DNA of 64,000 nucleotides from Pseudopyrenochaeta lycopersici (lineage: Eukaryota > Ascomycota > Dothideomycetes > Pleosporales > Pseudopyrenochaetaceae): NCBI GenBank assembly GCA_003313425.1, contig NHZP01000023.1, positions 682,001-746,000 of the forward strand, read 5' to 3'. Every line of letters begins with the position of its first letter. The stretch's first letter is position 1. Both the position numbers and the translations under genes were made by a program. The notes under the pieces were generated by a model. The model made no database searches. It was not told the DNA's origin and worked only from the letters and a program-made list of their open reading frames with translations. Shown in pieces: positions 54,873-64,000 of the stretch.

Positions 54873-55911
54873 ACGAGGTGCGAGGGTGCGGGCGGCATTT
54901 GAGAAGGGGGGCTGGATACTCGATAGCGAGGGCAGTATTACTGAAGATGAGGCAGCTCGGGGGATATTTTTGTCGAGGGCGGGCGCATAACAGGCAATTT
55001 GCGCAATGTAGTCGCGACCGGGTTGGATGGTGCATGAAACGCCTATACATCCTGGCCATGCTCAAAGGGGGGCCTGCGAGGTTGCTGCAGTCTGACGATA
55101 GCGGCCGCCCACGACAGCTGCCCAGCAGCAGGCGCGCAGCAGCGAGGTGCTACTGCAGCCCACGACGGTGGTCGAGCGATGTCCAGCGAGTAGCTCGCGC
55201 TGGGAGAGCCTGGCCTGGCATCGTGTGCAATTTGACTCACCGTATGGACCGTGGCCGTGGTTGTGCTCTCGCGGGCTGGTGTTGTGCCGAGCGCTCAATG
55301 ATGTGCATCTGGTCCCCCTTAACAAGCCACAACCTTTAACGAGATTACCATCTCACACTCGCTCAGCCGCGCCTTCTGCTCTTCTCCACTCACGTCAAGA
55401 CACACGTTAAGCTCTCCATCGCTTCGCTGAAGGCGACCGTTAGATAGGCGGCCGCGCTGCCTCTTGACTGCAGGACCCGACGTCAAGCTCTGCGCCGGAC
55501 AGCCCCGAGCTAAGAGCCTGAGGCTGCCGTTGCGGATTCCTCGCACCACCTGCGAGCTGCATGTGAAGCCCTGCCTCGCCAACAAACGACTTTCACCGCG
55601 ACCACTCCCGCCGCCGCCGACAAACGTCTCGCGCCCTCCGCCCGGCGCCTCAACTCGCCCAATTGCTCGCCTTTCAGACACCCGCCGCGTCGCAGCAGCC
55701 TCCGGTTTGTTCGCGCGCAGCTTGATACGTTTGGTGTCCGCGGGAACTAGAGCCGCTCACCTCCCCGCCTCCGCCCATTCGACAGCGCAACACCGCCAGT
55801 TCCTGACCGTCCGACAAACATTGACCGCCCACGCCTGCGTCGATAGTCTTGCTCGCCCGCCTGCGCGAGCCACAAACACCACTGCTGCCACCCGAGCCGC
55901 GACTGCATACC

Positions 55912-58900
55912 ATGGCTGCTGTGGCATCGCAACCGCCGCATGGTCAGCAGTATTATCAGCAGCCATCGCCCGTAGCAGCCTCGCCAGCCTCTGCACGCCG
56001 ACCATCGCGACGACCAAGTAATGGCGCGTCTCCCAACACGCCCGCCACGCCCCAGACTCACCACTCGCCCGCCGCATCTCACAACTCGACGCTGACCACG
56101 CCCCGCGCCCAGCCGCTGCCCCCGTCTACCCAGAACTCACCCGCCATGAACCACACGGCTACCACCATGGCCGGTGGACCCATGCCTCCACCACGGACCT
56201 CATCGACTCGCGCACAGCCGTCCACCACATCTGCAGCAAGTTCTTCGCAACCAGAGAGGATACGCGACGACACGACGAGTAACGCCGCAAATGCAGCTCA
56301 GTCCCGTCGGCGAGGGAAAGAAAGCCCGCGACAGCAGGGCACCGCAAGCAGATCGCAGCCGGGACACAGCCGGTCTGCCACAGCCGTTGGCCAGCCGCCC
56401 ATAGGAACGAGCCTTCCCCGTGAAGAGAGTACCGTGATCAACCGCATAGTAGTCGCAGACCCACAGGAAGACATTGCCCGCGAGCAGGCGCGACTGGCAG
56501 AAGGAATACCCGCTTCATCGGGCGCAGACCTCACTCCCATAACCGGCCTCGGCCTAGTTGGGAGCGAGGGCGTCGATGATGGCGGGCGAGGCGGAGGAAA
56601 GAGCAGACAGGACCACTCCAAGTCTGAGAACTCGGCCAAAAGATCAAAGTTTGGCAACTATATCCTCGGCCAGACCCTCGGCGAGGGCGAGTTCGGCAAG
56701 GTCAAGATGGGTTGGAAGCGGGACAGCAGCGTCGAGGTCGCCATCAAGCTCATAAGAAGAGAAACGCTCGGCGGCAACTCAAACCGGTTGCAGAAGATCT
56801 ATCGCGAAATCCACATTCTACGAGGACTGGACCACCCTAACATTGTTCGGCTACACGAGATGGTGGAGACCGAGCGACACATTGGCATTATTCTAGAATA
56901 TGCTTCAGGCGGAGAACTATTCGACTACATCCTCAACCATCGCTACCTGAAAGATGGACCAGCCCGAAAGCTCTTCTCCCAGCTCATCTCGGGTGTCGGC
57001 TATCTACATAAGAAGGGCATCGTGCATCGAGATCTCAAGCTCGAGAACTTGTTACTGGATCGCAACAAGAATATCATCATTACCGATTTTGGCTTCGCCA
57101 ACACCTTTGACCCGAATGACGAGCTCAGCGAGGAGATTGAGTACAGATTAGGTGACAAGGACTTTATAAGATCCTTGGGACTTGAGGGAAGCGACGGCGC
57201 TCGTAGAGGTGATCTCATGCAGACTAGCTGTGGAAGTCCATGTTATGCTGCGCCGGAGTTGGTAGTCAGCGATTCGCTCTACACAGGTCGCAAGGTCGAT
57301 GTCTGGAGTTGTGGTGTTATCTTGGTAAGTCCTTGACCGCTCTACAAGAGTCGTGCAGGAACTAATTGTGTACAGTACGCCATGTTGGCGGGCTATCTGC
57401 CCTTCGATGACGACCCAGCAAACCCAGAGGGCGACAACATCAACCTACTTTACAAGTATATTGTTTCGACGCCACTTACATTCCCAGAATATGTCACACC
57501 TCACGCAAGAGACCTTCTAAAACGGATTCTCGTGCCTGATCCACGAAAACGAGCCGACCTTTTCGAGGTTGCACGCCACAGCTGGCTGGCTGACTACTCA
57601 CATGTTGTTGGCTTCATCACATCTAGCAATACCAATTCTAGTGAAGCTCAACAGGGATCTGTCTACTCAAGTACGTCCCCAAAATCTATGTTGTATCCTC
57701 AATCCTATGCTTATTCACCTTTAGAAGACACATTCGAACAGCAACCAGGACTCGCCAGGAGTGCCTCTGTTCGCGAGCCAGGGAAGCCACACGCAGCGCC
57801 CTCTCCGGCTCATGGCGGCCTTACTGCCAAACGTGAACAAATTAACCAGCCACCATCTGAGAAGGCCAAGACCAGTCGTGACAACAAACGCCGAACAGTC
57901 CAAGTCGAGTATGTGGCACCTCAATCGCAGACGGTACGCGGCGAGGCATCGCCGCCTGCTGCTGAGACACAGAACGCACGCGTCAAGGACGCCCCGCTCC
58001 CACCCACGGACGGCTATCAATCTACTGGTGCCAAACCGCCACGTTCTGCTGGTGCACCAGGTGCTACTGCCCCAGCTCGGCCAGCACGGGATCCTCAACG
58101 ATCAGTCTCCGACTACTCAGCGTTCGGCGCCGCTCCCGTCACCTCAGGGGCTCGTCCTTCAACTGGCGGCACGCTTGGTGGAGGCTCAAGACTTCCTTCA
58201 AGAGGCAACTCGTATGGCCAGCCATCTGTTGCAACCGTCGCTCAGACTACTGCTGAAGGTCGTTTCTCACAACCAAAAGGCAAGCAATACGCGATATCAG
58301 GGCCATATGCCCAGCCAGAGTATGTTCCTGCTCCAGAGCCTACCATCGGACAACCAAGCACACAACGCGGGCATTCGATCCAGCTTGGCCCATCAGGCGG
58401 TAATGCCAAGGGTCACAAACGGTCCAACACCGTTACTGAAACTCTCGGCCGCATGACATCGATATTCTCAGGCCGCCAACCGGCATACACGCAGGATCCG
58501 AAGGAGTCTCTCACATCTCAAAATTCATACGCAAACCAGGCCGAGGACAGGAAGCAAAAGAGCTACCCTCCCACATCAATGGCCGGACCCATGTCTAATG
58601 ACCCGATAGCAGCACCTCGGCAAAGCACCGAGTCGAGCCGTCGCACGTCCTTTGGCTTCTCTCGAAAGAATACTGGCAACTCTGGTGAGACGAAGTCATC
58701 TCGCAGGTTCTCACTCCTGCCGTCTTCGCTATCAAGGACTTTCTCATCTCAGCGCGATAGTATGCCAGCGAACATGTCACACCATGAACGTCGCGGATCC
58801 AGTGCCCGCCCCAGGGCTGGATCGAGGCCTGGAATGGCCTTTGGCCGCGGTGCAGATAGCAGGTCTCCTAGTCAGAGTACCATGGGCAGCAATGTTCCAG

Positions 58901-59355
58901 GCTTCTACGATAATCAACATGACAGCAGCAGCAGGATACGCAATGCGAACTTGCATGCCGCCGGACCGTCGTCAGCACCACCAGACCGAACACAGTTTAA
59001 CAAATACAACACAACTGCACCCATTGGCGATGAAAAGTTCCCCGATCCGCGAGACCCACACCCCAGCATGCAGAATCGGCCGCACCGACAGCAGACCGAC
59101 GACTCAGAGGCCGCCGACAATTTTGCACCTCCAGGATCGTCCCAACAACACGGCCAACAGCACAATCCGTATCCCCAGGGTATGGGCGGTGACGAATCCC
59201 CCCAGCAACAGCAGCGCAAGGGTGTCCTCCAAAAGAGCAGAAAGTTTGCCGACGCGTACGATGAGCAGAGCGGCAACAAGGGGAGTTCAGGAAGCTCCAA
59301 GAAGGTCATGGACTTTTTCCGACGCATGGGGAGACAGAGGACTGGGAGTCGATAG
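55912..59355 (+). CDS. KIN4: Ser/Thr protein kinase, KIN4-like
   Basis: A kinase of the AMPK-related Kin4 group; in yeast Kin4 inhibits mitotic exit when the spindle is misplaced. Exons 55912-57324 and 57376-59355 (1130 aa). Residues 1-245 are Pro/Ser/Thr rich. The kinase has GQTLGEGEFGKVKMG, VAIKLI (Lys 279), HRDLKLENLL, DFGFAN (392-397) and, after a roughly 40-residue insert, DLMQTSCGSPCYAAPEL. Exon 2 continues YAMLAGYLPFDDDPANPEGD, a block typical of fungal Kin4, and ends the domain with RHSWLADYSHVVGFI. The 550-residue tail is disordered with many Ser, Arg and Gln and a basic end (RRMGRQRTGSR). A stop-free 54-nt segment, 57671-57724, has a GTACGT donor and TTTAG acceptor and may be a further intron, giving 1112 aa. 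Kinase identity is firm and Kin4 orthology likely. Confidence 0.9.
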
Positions 59356-59983
59356 TGCGGCTCATTGCCCAGTAAGATGAACATGGAGAGGGAGATGTAA
59401 AGTGCTCTAGCATGGCAGTGTAGTTTGTATTGTTTTTTGTCGGGCATATTGTTGGAGAAGGTGACTTTTGGGTTTCTCTCGTCTTTGATTGCTGGATACC
59501 ATATCAAGCACATCCAGAGACACCGACACGGACACAGAAGTGTATTTTTGTGCGTCGTGTCCTTTTCTTTTTGTATTTCCTTATTCCCCTCATCGAAATC
59601 AGCTAGCTAGCGAGAAAGGGTCGAGCGTTAATAGTGTCTAACCTGCATTCAAGAGGCGTCCTTTCGACAGGGGTTTTTATTTATTTTCTTTTTACAATTT
59701 TCTTTTTCTTCTCTCTCCACTTTTCTCGGCCCTGTCTTTGTCACCTCCCCCCCGACAAAGGAGCATATGTGCGGCAATTGGGCATGTAATTTCTATTCCA
59801 AGCACTGTGTCTAGTTCTGTTTTCTCCCTTGGCGCTGGCGACGGCAACGGCGATAGGCGAATTGCGGGGTTTTGCGGATTCGAACGCTGGGGAGTGAGTG
59901 CTGAGTGGAGGAGGAGGATGGGGACGAGGAAGGCGAGATGGGGGATGGTTGTGCTGTGTATTACATAGAACTTTAGTGTCGGT

Positions 59984-60003
59984 CAGAGGCAGAGGCAGAG
60001 GCA
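59984..60003 (+). repeat. CAGAGG triplicate
   Basis: Three tandem copies of CAGAGG followed by CA, downstream of KIN4. Confidence 0.75.
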
Positions 60004-60030
60004 TAGTTTGAATGAGTGTGGGATTAGGAC

Positions 60031-60063
60031 TGGGAATGGGAATGGAAATGGAAATGGAAACGG
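60031..60063 (+). repeat. GGAAAT/GGGAAT hexanucleotide run
   Basis: About five tandem hexamers (TGGGAATGGGAATGGAAATG and onward), just 28 bases after the CAGAGG repeat. Confidence 0.8.
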
Positions 60064-60434
60064 TTGAAAGATTGAATCATTGCTTTTGTTGTGAAGAGTG
60101 ACACTCGTGACTTTGTCTATGTGAAGTACAGGGTTGACGACATGAGTTTCGACAAGGCTAACTAATTAAGATCTAGTTAAAGGTCACAGGTTAGAGCAAT
60201 TGATGTGTAGGTAGGAAAGTTGGAGTAATATTCAATGCATTTTATATATATTCCCCATGATTATGCTGCGAAGAAGGGTATCATCCTCGACTTCCTTTAC
60301 CATTCCATTCCAGACCATTCCAGACTGTAGGGGAAAAAGGAATATCCAAATCCCATAAAATCGTCTTTGCTCCTGTTCATACGTACATATATGCAAGCAC
60401 CCCCACATCAACATATGCCCCGACCAATGCAAGC

Positions 60435-61303
60435 CTACGCAGGAGGAAGCTGACCTCCCTCCTTAGTATGTCCCACCTCCAGCATCTCCTTCTTTCCTCC
60501 GCCCGAATTGAGGTAGCTGAGATAGCAATTCCAGCCCAGACTTACGATATTGACGACCAGCACGCGGTGCTCCATGGGCACGTATTTGAAGTTTGTGAAC
60601 TGGACCCACGGCCAGAGCAGCAGGTTCTTCTGGTAGCCGGGTATGTAAGCGTCTTTGAGGCGCTGCTTCGGGGAGCGGCCTTCGAGGTAGGCCATGGAGG
60701 AGAGGAAGACACCCATGTTTATCGGGGCGAAGACGAGCTGGTCGCAGCCCACGCGGGCGAGGATGGTGGTATTTGTGGTTTTGAGATTGACGTTGCGGAC
60801 GAGGAATTCGTACCATTTTGTGGCGGCGGGGCCGAAGATGACTGCGTGGAGTTGTTAGGATGTCTGAGGCAGACGAGAATTGAGAGGTAGGTGAGAAACG
60901 TACCACCACCATATGCAGCCATACGCCCTGTCCTCATAAGATCATGTTTGTCAAGCCCTCTCCTCTCCACACCCTGCTGTGCCATAGTATCGCCCGTTGC
61001 AAAAAGCACCTATCCACAATCAGCACAACTCACAACTCACAACCCCAATTCCCCGGCCCTCATCCCGTCTTCCTCGCGCACGGCTATGAAGCCGAGCAAT
61101 TGCAAGTGCTCACAATCGTCAAGATAGTTGGAGAAAAGAACAAGGAGCGCGTACAGCTGTAGTTATACTCTGCGTGAGTAACGGTGCCGTCTTAAGCTTA
61201 GCTTGATACCTAGCATCTGCATCAGCCATCCGTTTGCGCAAACAAATTCACAATTTCAAGCGCGCCCCCACTTTCTCAATGGAACTTACCAGCGGAACGC
61301 CAT
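60435..61303 (-). CDS. SYM1: Mpv17/PMP22 family protein, SYM1
   Basis: A mitochondrial inner-membrane protein of the Mpv17 family, needed in yeast for growth on ethanol at high temperature. Four exons: 61290-61303 (only 14 nt, MAFRW up to a split codon), 61155-61209, 60904-61009 and 60435-60841; introns of 80, 145 and 62 nt. The product is 193 aa. Joined exons read [19 protein letters not shown] and [19 protein letters not shown], the standard Sym1 start, which confirms the tiny first exon. Later blocks are [53 protein letters not shown] and [19 protein letters not shown]. Four helices are expected. The short polar C-tail is variable in the family. The channel-like role shown for yeast Sym1 is the best guess. 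Confidence 0.93.
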
Positions 61304-62114
61304 ATTGAGGGGCCTGATTGACTGCTTTCCGGATAAAGGCGTCAGTTGGTAGAAGCGCTCAATTGGCAAATGTCCAGGGCTCGCGCGAATGTGTGCTGGG
61401 GCGCTGGAATGCTGGGTGTGGGGAGGAAATGGGTAGAGTCAAAAGTTCAAAAGTCGATAGCTTGTCGGCAGCCGAGCCGATGATGTAGTGAACGTGGACC
61501 CTGCGCGTGGCGTTTTCCCGATCGCGTCTCGTCTCGATCGCGATGTCAGCCCCCCAAGTCAGTCAACGATGGGCAATTTACGGGTGTAAGTCAGTCCACG
61601 AAACTTACAGATGCAAGTCATTCAACGATGAACAATTTACAGATGCAAGTCATTCCACGATAGACGATTGCTCTGGCGATTCAAAGGCATCAAGTGACAA
61701 GAGGCAATGTTGGTTACTAGTGCATTGTAAATTTCATGTACGCAAAACTATTCAATTTTGTGTGAGCCTGTCATTAAGTGGGTATAATATGAACAGACAC
61801 CTAGTTACAAAAAGGACCAACAGTTGTTGTTACAATGGGTCGTTAGATGAAGATAGGAAAGTAATGCGTTGTGGCATAGCTGCAGCGAGATCCCAGTGAC
61901 GTGGTCCAACATTTGATCCGGTATCCACCCACCCACCCCCCCAATATCCAGCCATATGATCCTTTCAAGAAATCCTAAGGTTATCTCACAGATACCAGAA
62001 CGCCAGATGTGCTGATCCGGTCCGAGATGATCGGAGCGATGCTCGCAAAACGCAGGTATCCAAAAGAAGTTGGGTCGTTAATTGGGTGCAAAAAAGAAAA
62101 GACGAAACGCAGGA
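61304..62114. other. Intergenic spacer with direct repeats
   Basis: Carries the SYM1 promoter and the 3' side of the UPF0658 gene. The tandem repeat at 61555-61671 is the main structure. No supported gene. Confidence 0.5.
61555..61671 (+). repeat. Degenerate tandem repeat, about 27-32 base unit, four copies
   Basis: Four successive units beginning CAAGTCAGTCAACGATG, TAAGTCAGTCCACGAAAC, CAAGTCATTCAACGATGAAC and CAAGTCATTCCACGATAGAC. Each contains A-A-G-T-C-A followed by C-A/C-A-C-G-A, and the first three carry a TTTAC/TTAC-A/G segment. The copies alternate slightly (CAACG versus CCACG), so a doubled unit may have been the ancestor. Seen directly in sequence. Confidence 0.85.
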
Positions 62115-63234
62115 TTAATCAATTTCCATTCGGTTCGAAGGCGCAGGTCCACTCAAGGATGGCATTTCTGTGTTGTAATGCTTATCGGTCTCTACTATCT
62201 TGCTGTTTACGTGTGGCTTGAGGCCCTTGTTGAAGTTGTGTGTGCATATGCATGCAATGATGATGGTGAAGACGAGGAGCAAAATGGTGAGGACGGCGAA
62301 TGCAGTCAAAGACTTGCGCGCTGGCTTGTAATCTTCCTGGCGGACGGCTCCGGCAACGTACATTCGGATGAGTTTGAAGAGGAAGTAAGCCAGTGCGACG
62401 AAGTAGACGAAGATGATGATGATCATGCCCACAACAGACTCGCGGCGAACCCACCAGGCAGCGGCGAAAAGCAGGAAGAAGGTGATGACGAGTGCGACAG
62501 CGGTAAGGGCGAGTTCGAGTTTTTTGGTGTTCTCGACAACAACAAGGAATTGGACGGTAAAAGCCAGGAAGAAGAAGAAGTCGAATTTCAACAGAGCGAT
62601 GTAAATCTAAATGTCCAGTTAGCGTCGGGTTGATGATGGTGATGAGAAGAGGAACAGTACCTGGTAGGTCAGATAGCGCTTCTTGAGCCGGGTATCGGCA
62701 CTAATGCGCTTGTAGATGGTCCAGGCGAACTCATCATACAGCTTCCAGGCTTCAAAAGCGAAGAAAACGGTCGCAACAGCCATGAGAATGGGTAGGGCGA
62801 TGAGCATGGGCTTGACGTTTTCCCAGAAGTCCTTGGGGATGAAGGCGGCGGCATTCAGGACGTCGGCAGCATCCTTGATCTGGTCAAACTGGATGGCGGC
62901 ATAGACGAGGATGCCGACATTGTACATGACGAGTCCAATGACCTGAATGGTGTTCTTGAGGCGCAGGGCATCCCAGACAAGGAACAGCTGGTAGATGTAG
63001 CCGAACATGAAGACGGCGAGGTATGTGGGTATGGTGCGGGTCTCGTTCTTGACCTCGGATTCAAAGTGCAATTGGCTTTGGAATTTACCAAAGACATATC
63101 TGGGCGGTGGTTAGCACAGGAGGATTGCGAACAATGGATTCGTCGACATACGACTCGAGGGCCAGCGCAATGACGGCCTGGCCAATGGCCGTCAGCATGA
63201 AGGCCCATGTCCACCTGGTGTTGGGGATGTACAT
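62115..63234 (-). CDS. UPF0658 family Golgi membrane protein
   Basis: A multi-pass membrane protein of the UPF0658 Golgi apparatus family, of unknown biochemical role. Exons 63152-63234, 62661-63099 and 62115-62606, introns 52 and 54 nt, product 337 aa from the first ATG at 63234 (MYIPNTRWTWAFMLTAIGQA). The splice gives LESYVFGKFQSQLHFESEV. Helices are visible in AVFMFGYIYQLFLVWDALRL, VIGLVMYNVGILVYAAI, MLIALPILMAVATVFFAFEA, FFFFLAFTVQFLVVV, LALTAVALVITFFLLFAAAW, VVGMIIIIFVYFVALAYFLF and FAVLTILLLVFTIIIACICT, about eight in all. The same frame stays open for 146 codons upstream of this ATG with a proline-rich, protein-like reading but no ATG, so the true N-terminus is uncertain. Confidence 0.86.
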
Positions 63235-64000
63235 CCTGGGAGCGCGTCGCACGGGCGGGGGGAGTGTGGTTGGGAAGCCTTCGCGGTGGTGGTAGCCCCC
63301 AGGCTGGGTGTCGAAGGTGGGCGCCTGCTGGTGCTGGAACGAGGGCTGGTAGCTGGTGTTTGCGTAGGGCGGATAGGTGCGATCGAGGGGTGGACCTCCC
63401 AGGAGGGATGCTCGGGCCTCGTGGTGAGAAATTTTGGCAGAGATATCAGCCGCGAAAGGCGGCTGTAGCTGGGGATATGGAGCGTCTTGTAGGTGTGTAG
63501 GAGCAGTCACGGGGGTGGGCAGGGTGCGACCTGTGGGAGCAGTCGTGTGGGCAAGCGCAGGGCTGGAGGCACAGCTGAGACGGGGTGAAGCAGATGGACA
63601 GCTGGGAACAATGCTTGTGTGTTTGGCGGCTCGCTGGAAGCGGACAAGTCGGTTGAGTCGGGGGGTGTGCACCTGGGCTTGAGTGGTTGCGCTGTGCTGA
63701 AACTAGACGTGTCTTGGCCGAGCGGAGGTGCCGAGCGTGCAGTAGGGGAGATGTGCGGCGGGTGGGATAGGCAATATAAAGCGAAGAGAGGCTTTGATGA
63801 GTCGTGTCGACAGCAGCGAGCGGCAGGAACGGCGGGCAGGGAGAGCAGGACGGCCAGGAAGGAAGAGAGCGCGGGTGCTGATGTACGAAAGTAGCGCTGC
63901 TAGCCCCCCGGGCGGTGGATGCGACAGAAAGGGCTGAAAGGGTCGTGTTGCTCGGTGGGACCCCACGGCGCGCAGCTGTCGGCGAGGCACGCAGGCACGC
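63235..64000 (-). promoter_or_regulatory. ATG-free leader and promoter of the UPF0658 gene
   Basis: The 766 bases upstream of the start codon contain no ATG in any frame on the gene's strand. Up to 63672 the gene's own frame is open and reads for example HHEARASLLGGPPLD and APTFDTQPGGYHHREG. A TATA-like TTTATATTG lies at about 63772-63780. It may be a long uATG-free leader, an N-terminal extension started at a non-ATG codon, or the inner part of a gene whose first exon lies outside the window. Confidence 0.45.

Larger units (their letters stand above)
53843..55911. other. Intergenic region and KIN4 leader (2.1 kb)
   Basis: Includes an uncertain minus-strand frame (54168-54872, listed separately) and a long C-rich plus-strand region at 55330-55910 that is probably the KIN4 5' leader. 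A TGTTGT/TGATGT run lies at 54695-54727. Confidence 0.45.
59356..60434. other. Convergent intergenic spacer (1.1 kb)
   Basis: Contains the KIN4 and SYM1 3' UTRs. T-rich tracts at 59670-59720 and short tandem repeats at 59984-60063 are the only structure. Confidence 0.5.

Noticed and set aside
55319..56082. Minus-strand frames of up to 120 codons over the KIN4 leader and N-terminus
   Set aside because: They lie opposite GC-rich leader and Pro/Ser-rich coding sequence and are expected from base composition.
59860..59900. GATTCGAACGC resembling a tRNA B box on the minus strand
   Set aside because: The flanking bases do not form a five-base T stem and no acceptor or anticodon arm is found.
1..64000. 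Transposons, CRISPR arrays, or integrated viral sequence
   Set aside because: No reverse transcriptase, transposase, integrase, terminal repeats or spaced direct repeats of that kind were seen in either strand.

Overview
This is a stretch of nuclear chromosome from a filamentous ascomycete (Pezizomycotina). Short GT-AG introns of about 40-150 nt, with branch sites such as CTAAC and GCTAAC, interrupt most genes. The gene set is fungal: SWR1, KIN4, SYM1, an INO4-like bHLH factor, a chitin deacetylase with CBM18 modules, a tannase-family esterase, a GH31 alpha-glucosidase, DUF1996 and UPF0658. The secreted NTF2-like, lipocalin-like and DUF1996 proteins would suit a Dothideomycete, but that placement is an inference. 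No tRNA, rRNA, transposon, plasmid or CRISPR feature was recognised by eye.

Layout. 1-6.4 kb: the 3' end of SWR1, a secreted DUF1996 protein and a seven-helix membrane protein, all on the plus strand. 7.8-16.3 kb: a small secreted NTF2-like protein, mitochondrial threonyl-tRNA synthetase, a coiled-coil membrane protein, the histidine methyltransferase HPM1 (with an apparent frameshift) and an INO4-like bHLH factor. 17.6-21.9 kb: a large UNC13/Git1-type C2 protein. 21.9-48 kb is looser and richer in secreted proteins: chitin deacetylase, lipocalin-like protein, an unknown zinc-motif protein, feruloyl esterase, an EthD protein, a GMC oxidoreductase broken by one stop codon, a type I membrane protein, a glycine-zipper protein and a secreted GH31 alpha-glucosidase. 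It also holds long spacers with degraded coding-like segments. 48-64 kb returns to housekeeping genes: a single-pass sensor-like protein, a PrxQ-type peroxiredoxin, a Rieske-AIF flavoprotein, KIN4 kinase, SYM1 and a UPF0658 Golgi protein.

How the genes relate. There is no operon-like or obvious biosynthetic cluster. Physiologically the secreted block (chitin deacetylase, esterase, GH31 glucosidase, GMC oxidase) fits cell-wall remodelling and plant-polymer breakdown. MST1, SYM1 and the Rieske-AIF protein belong to mitochondria. The UNC13-like, UPF0658 and perhaps the coiled-coil membrane protein belong to the endomembrane system.

The observations most worth checking are single-site lesions in two otherwise intact genes (HPM1 and the GMC oxidoreductase), an unassigned coding-like segment at 47.7-48.4 kb with an in-frame TGA, a leader of at least 766 nt without any ATG ahead of the UPF0658 gene, the four-CBM18 chitin deacetylase with its repeat linker, and a long activation-segment insert in the KIN4 kinase. 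I did not find convincing evidence of a wholly new multi-gene system.
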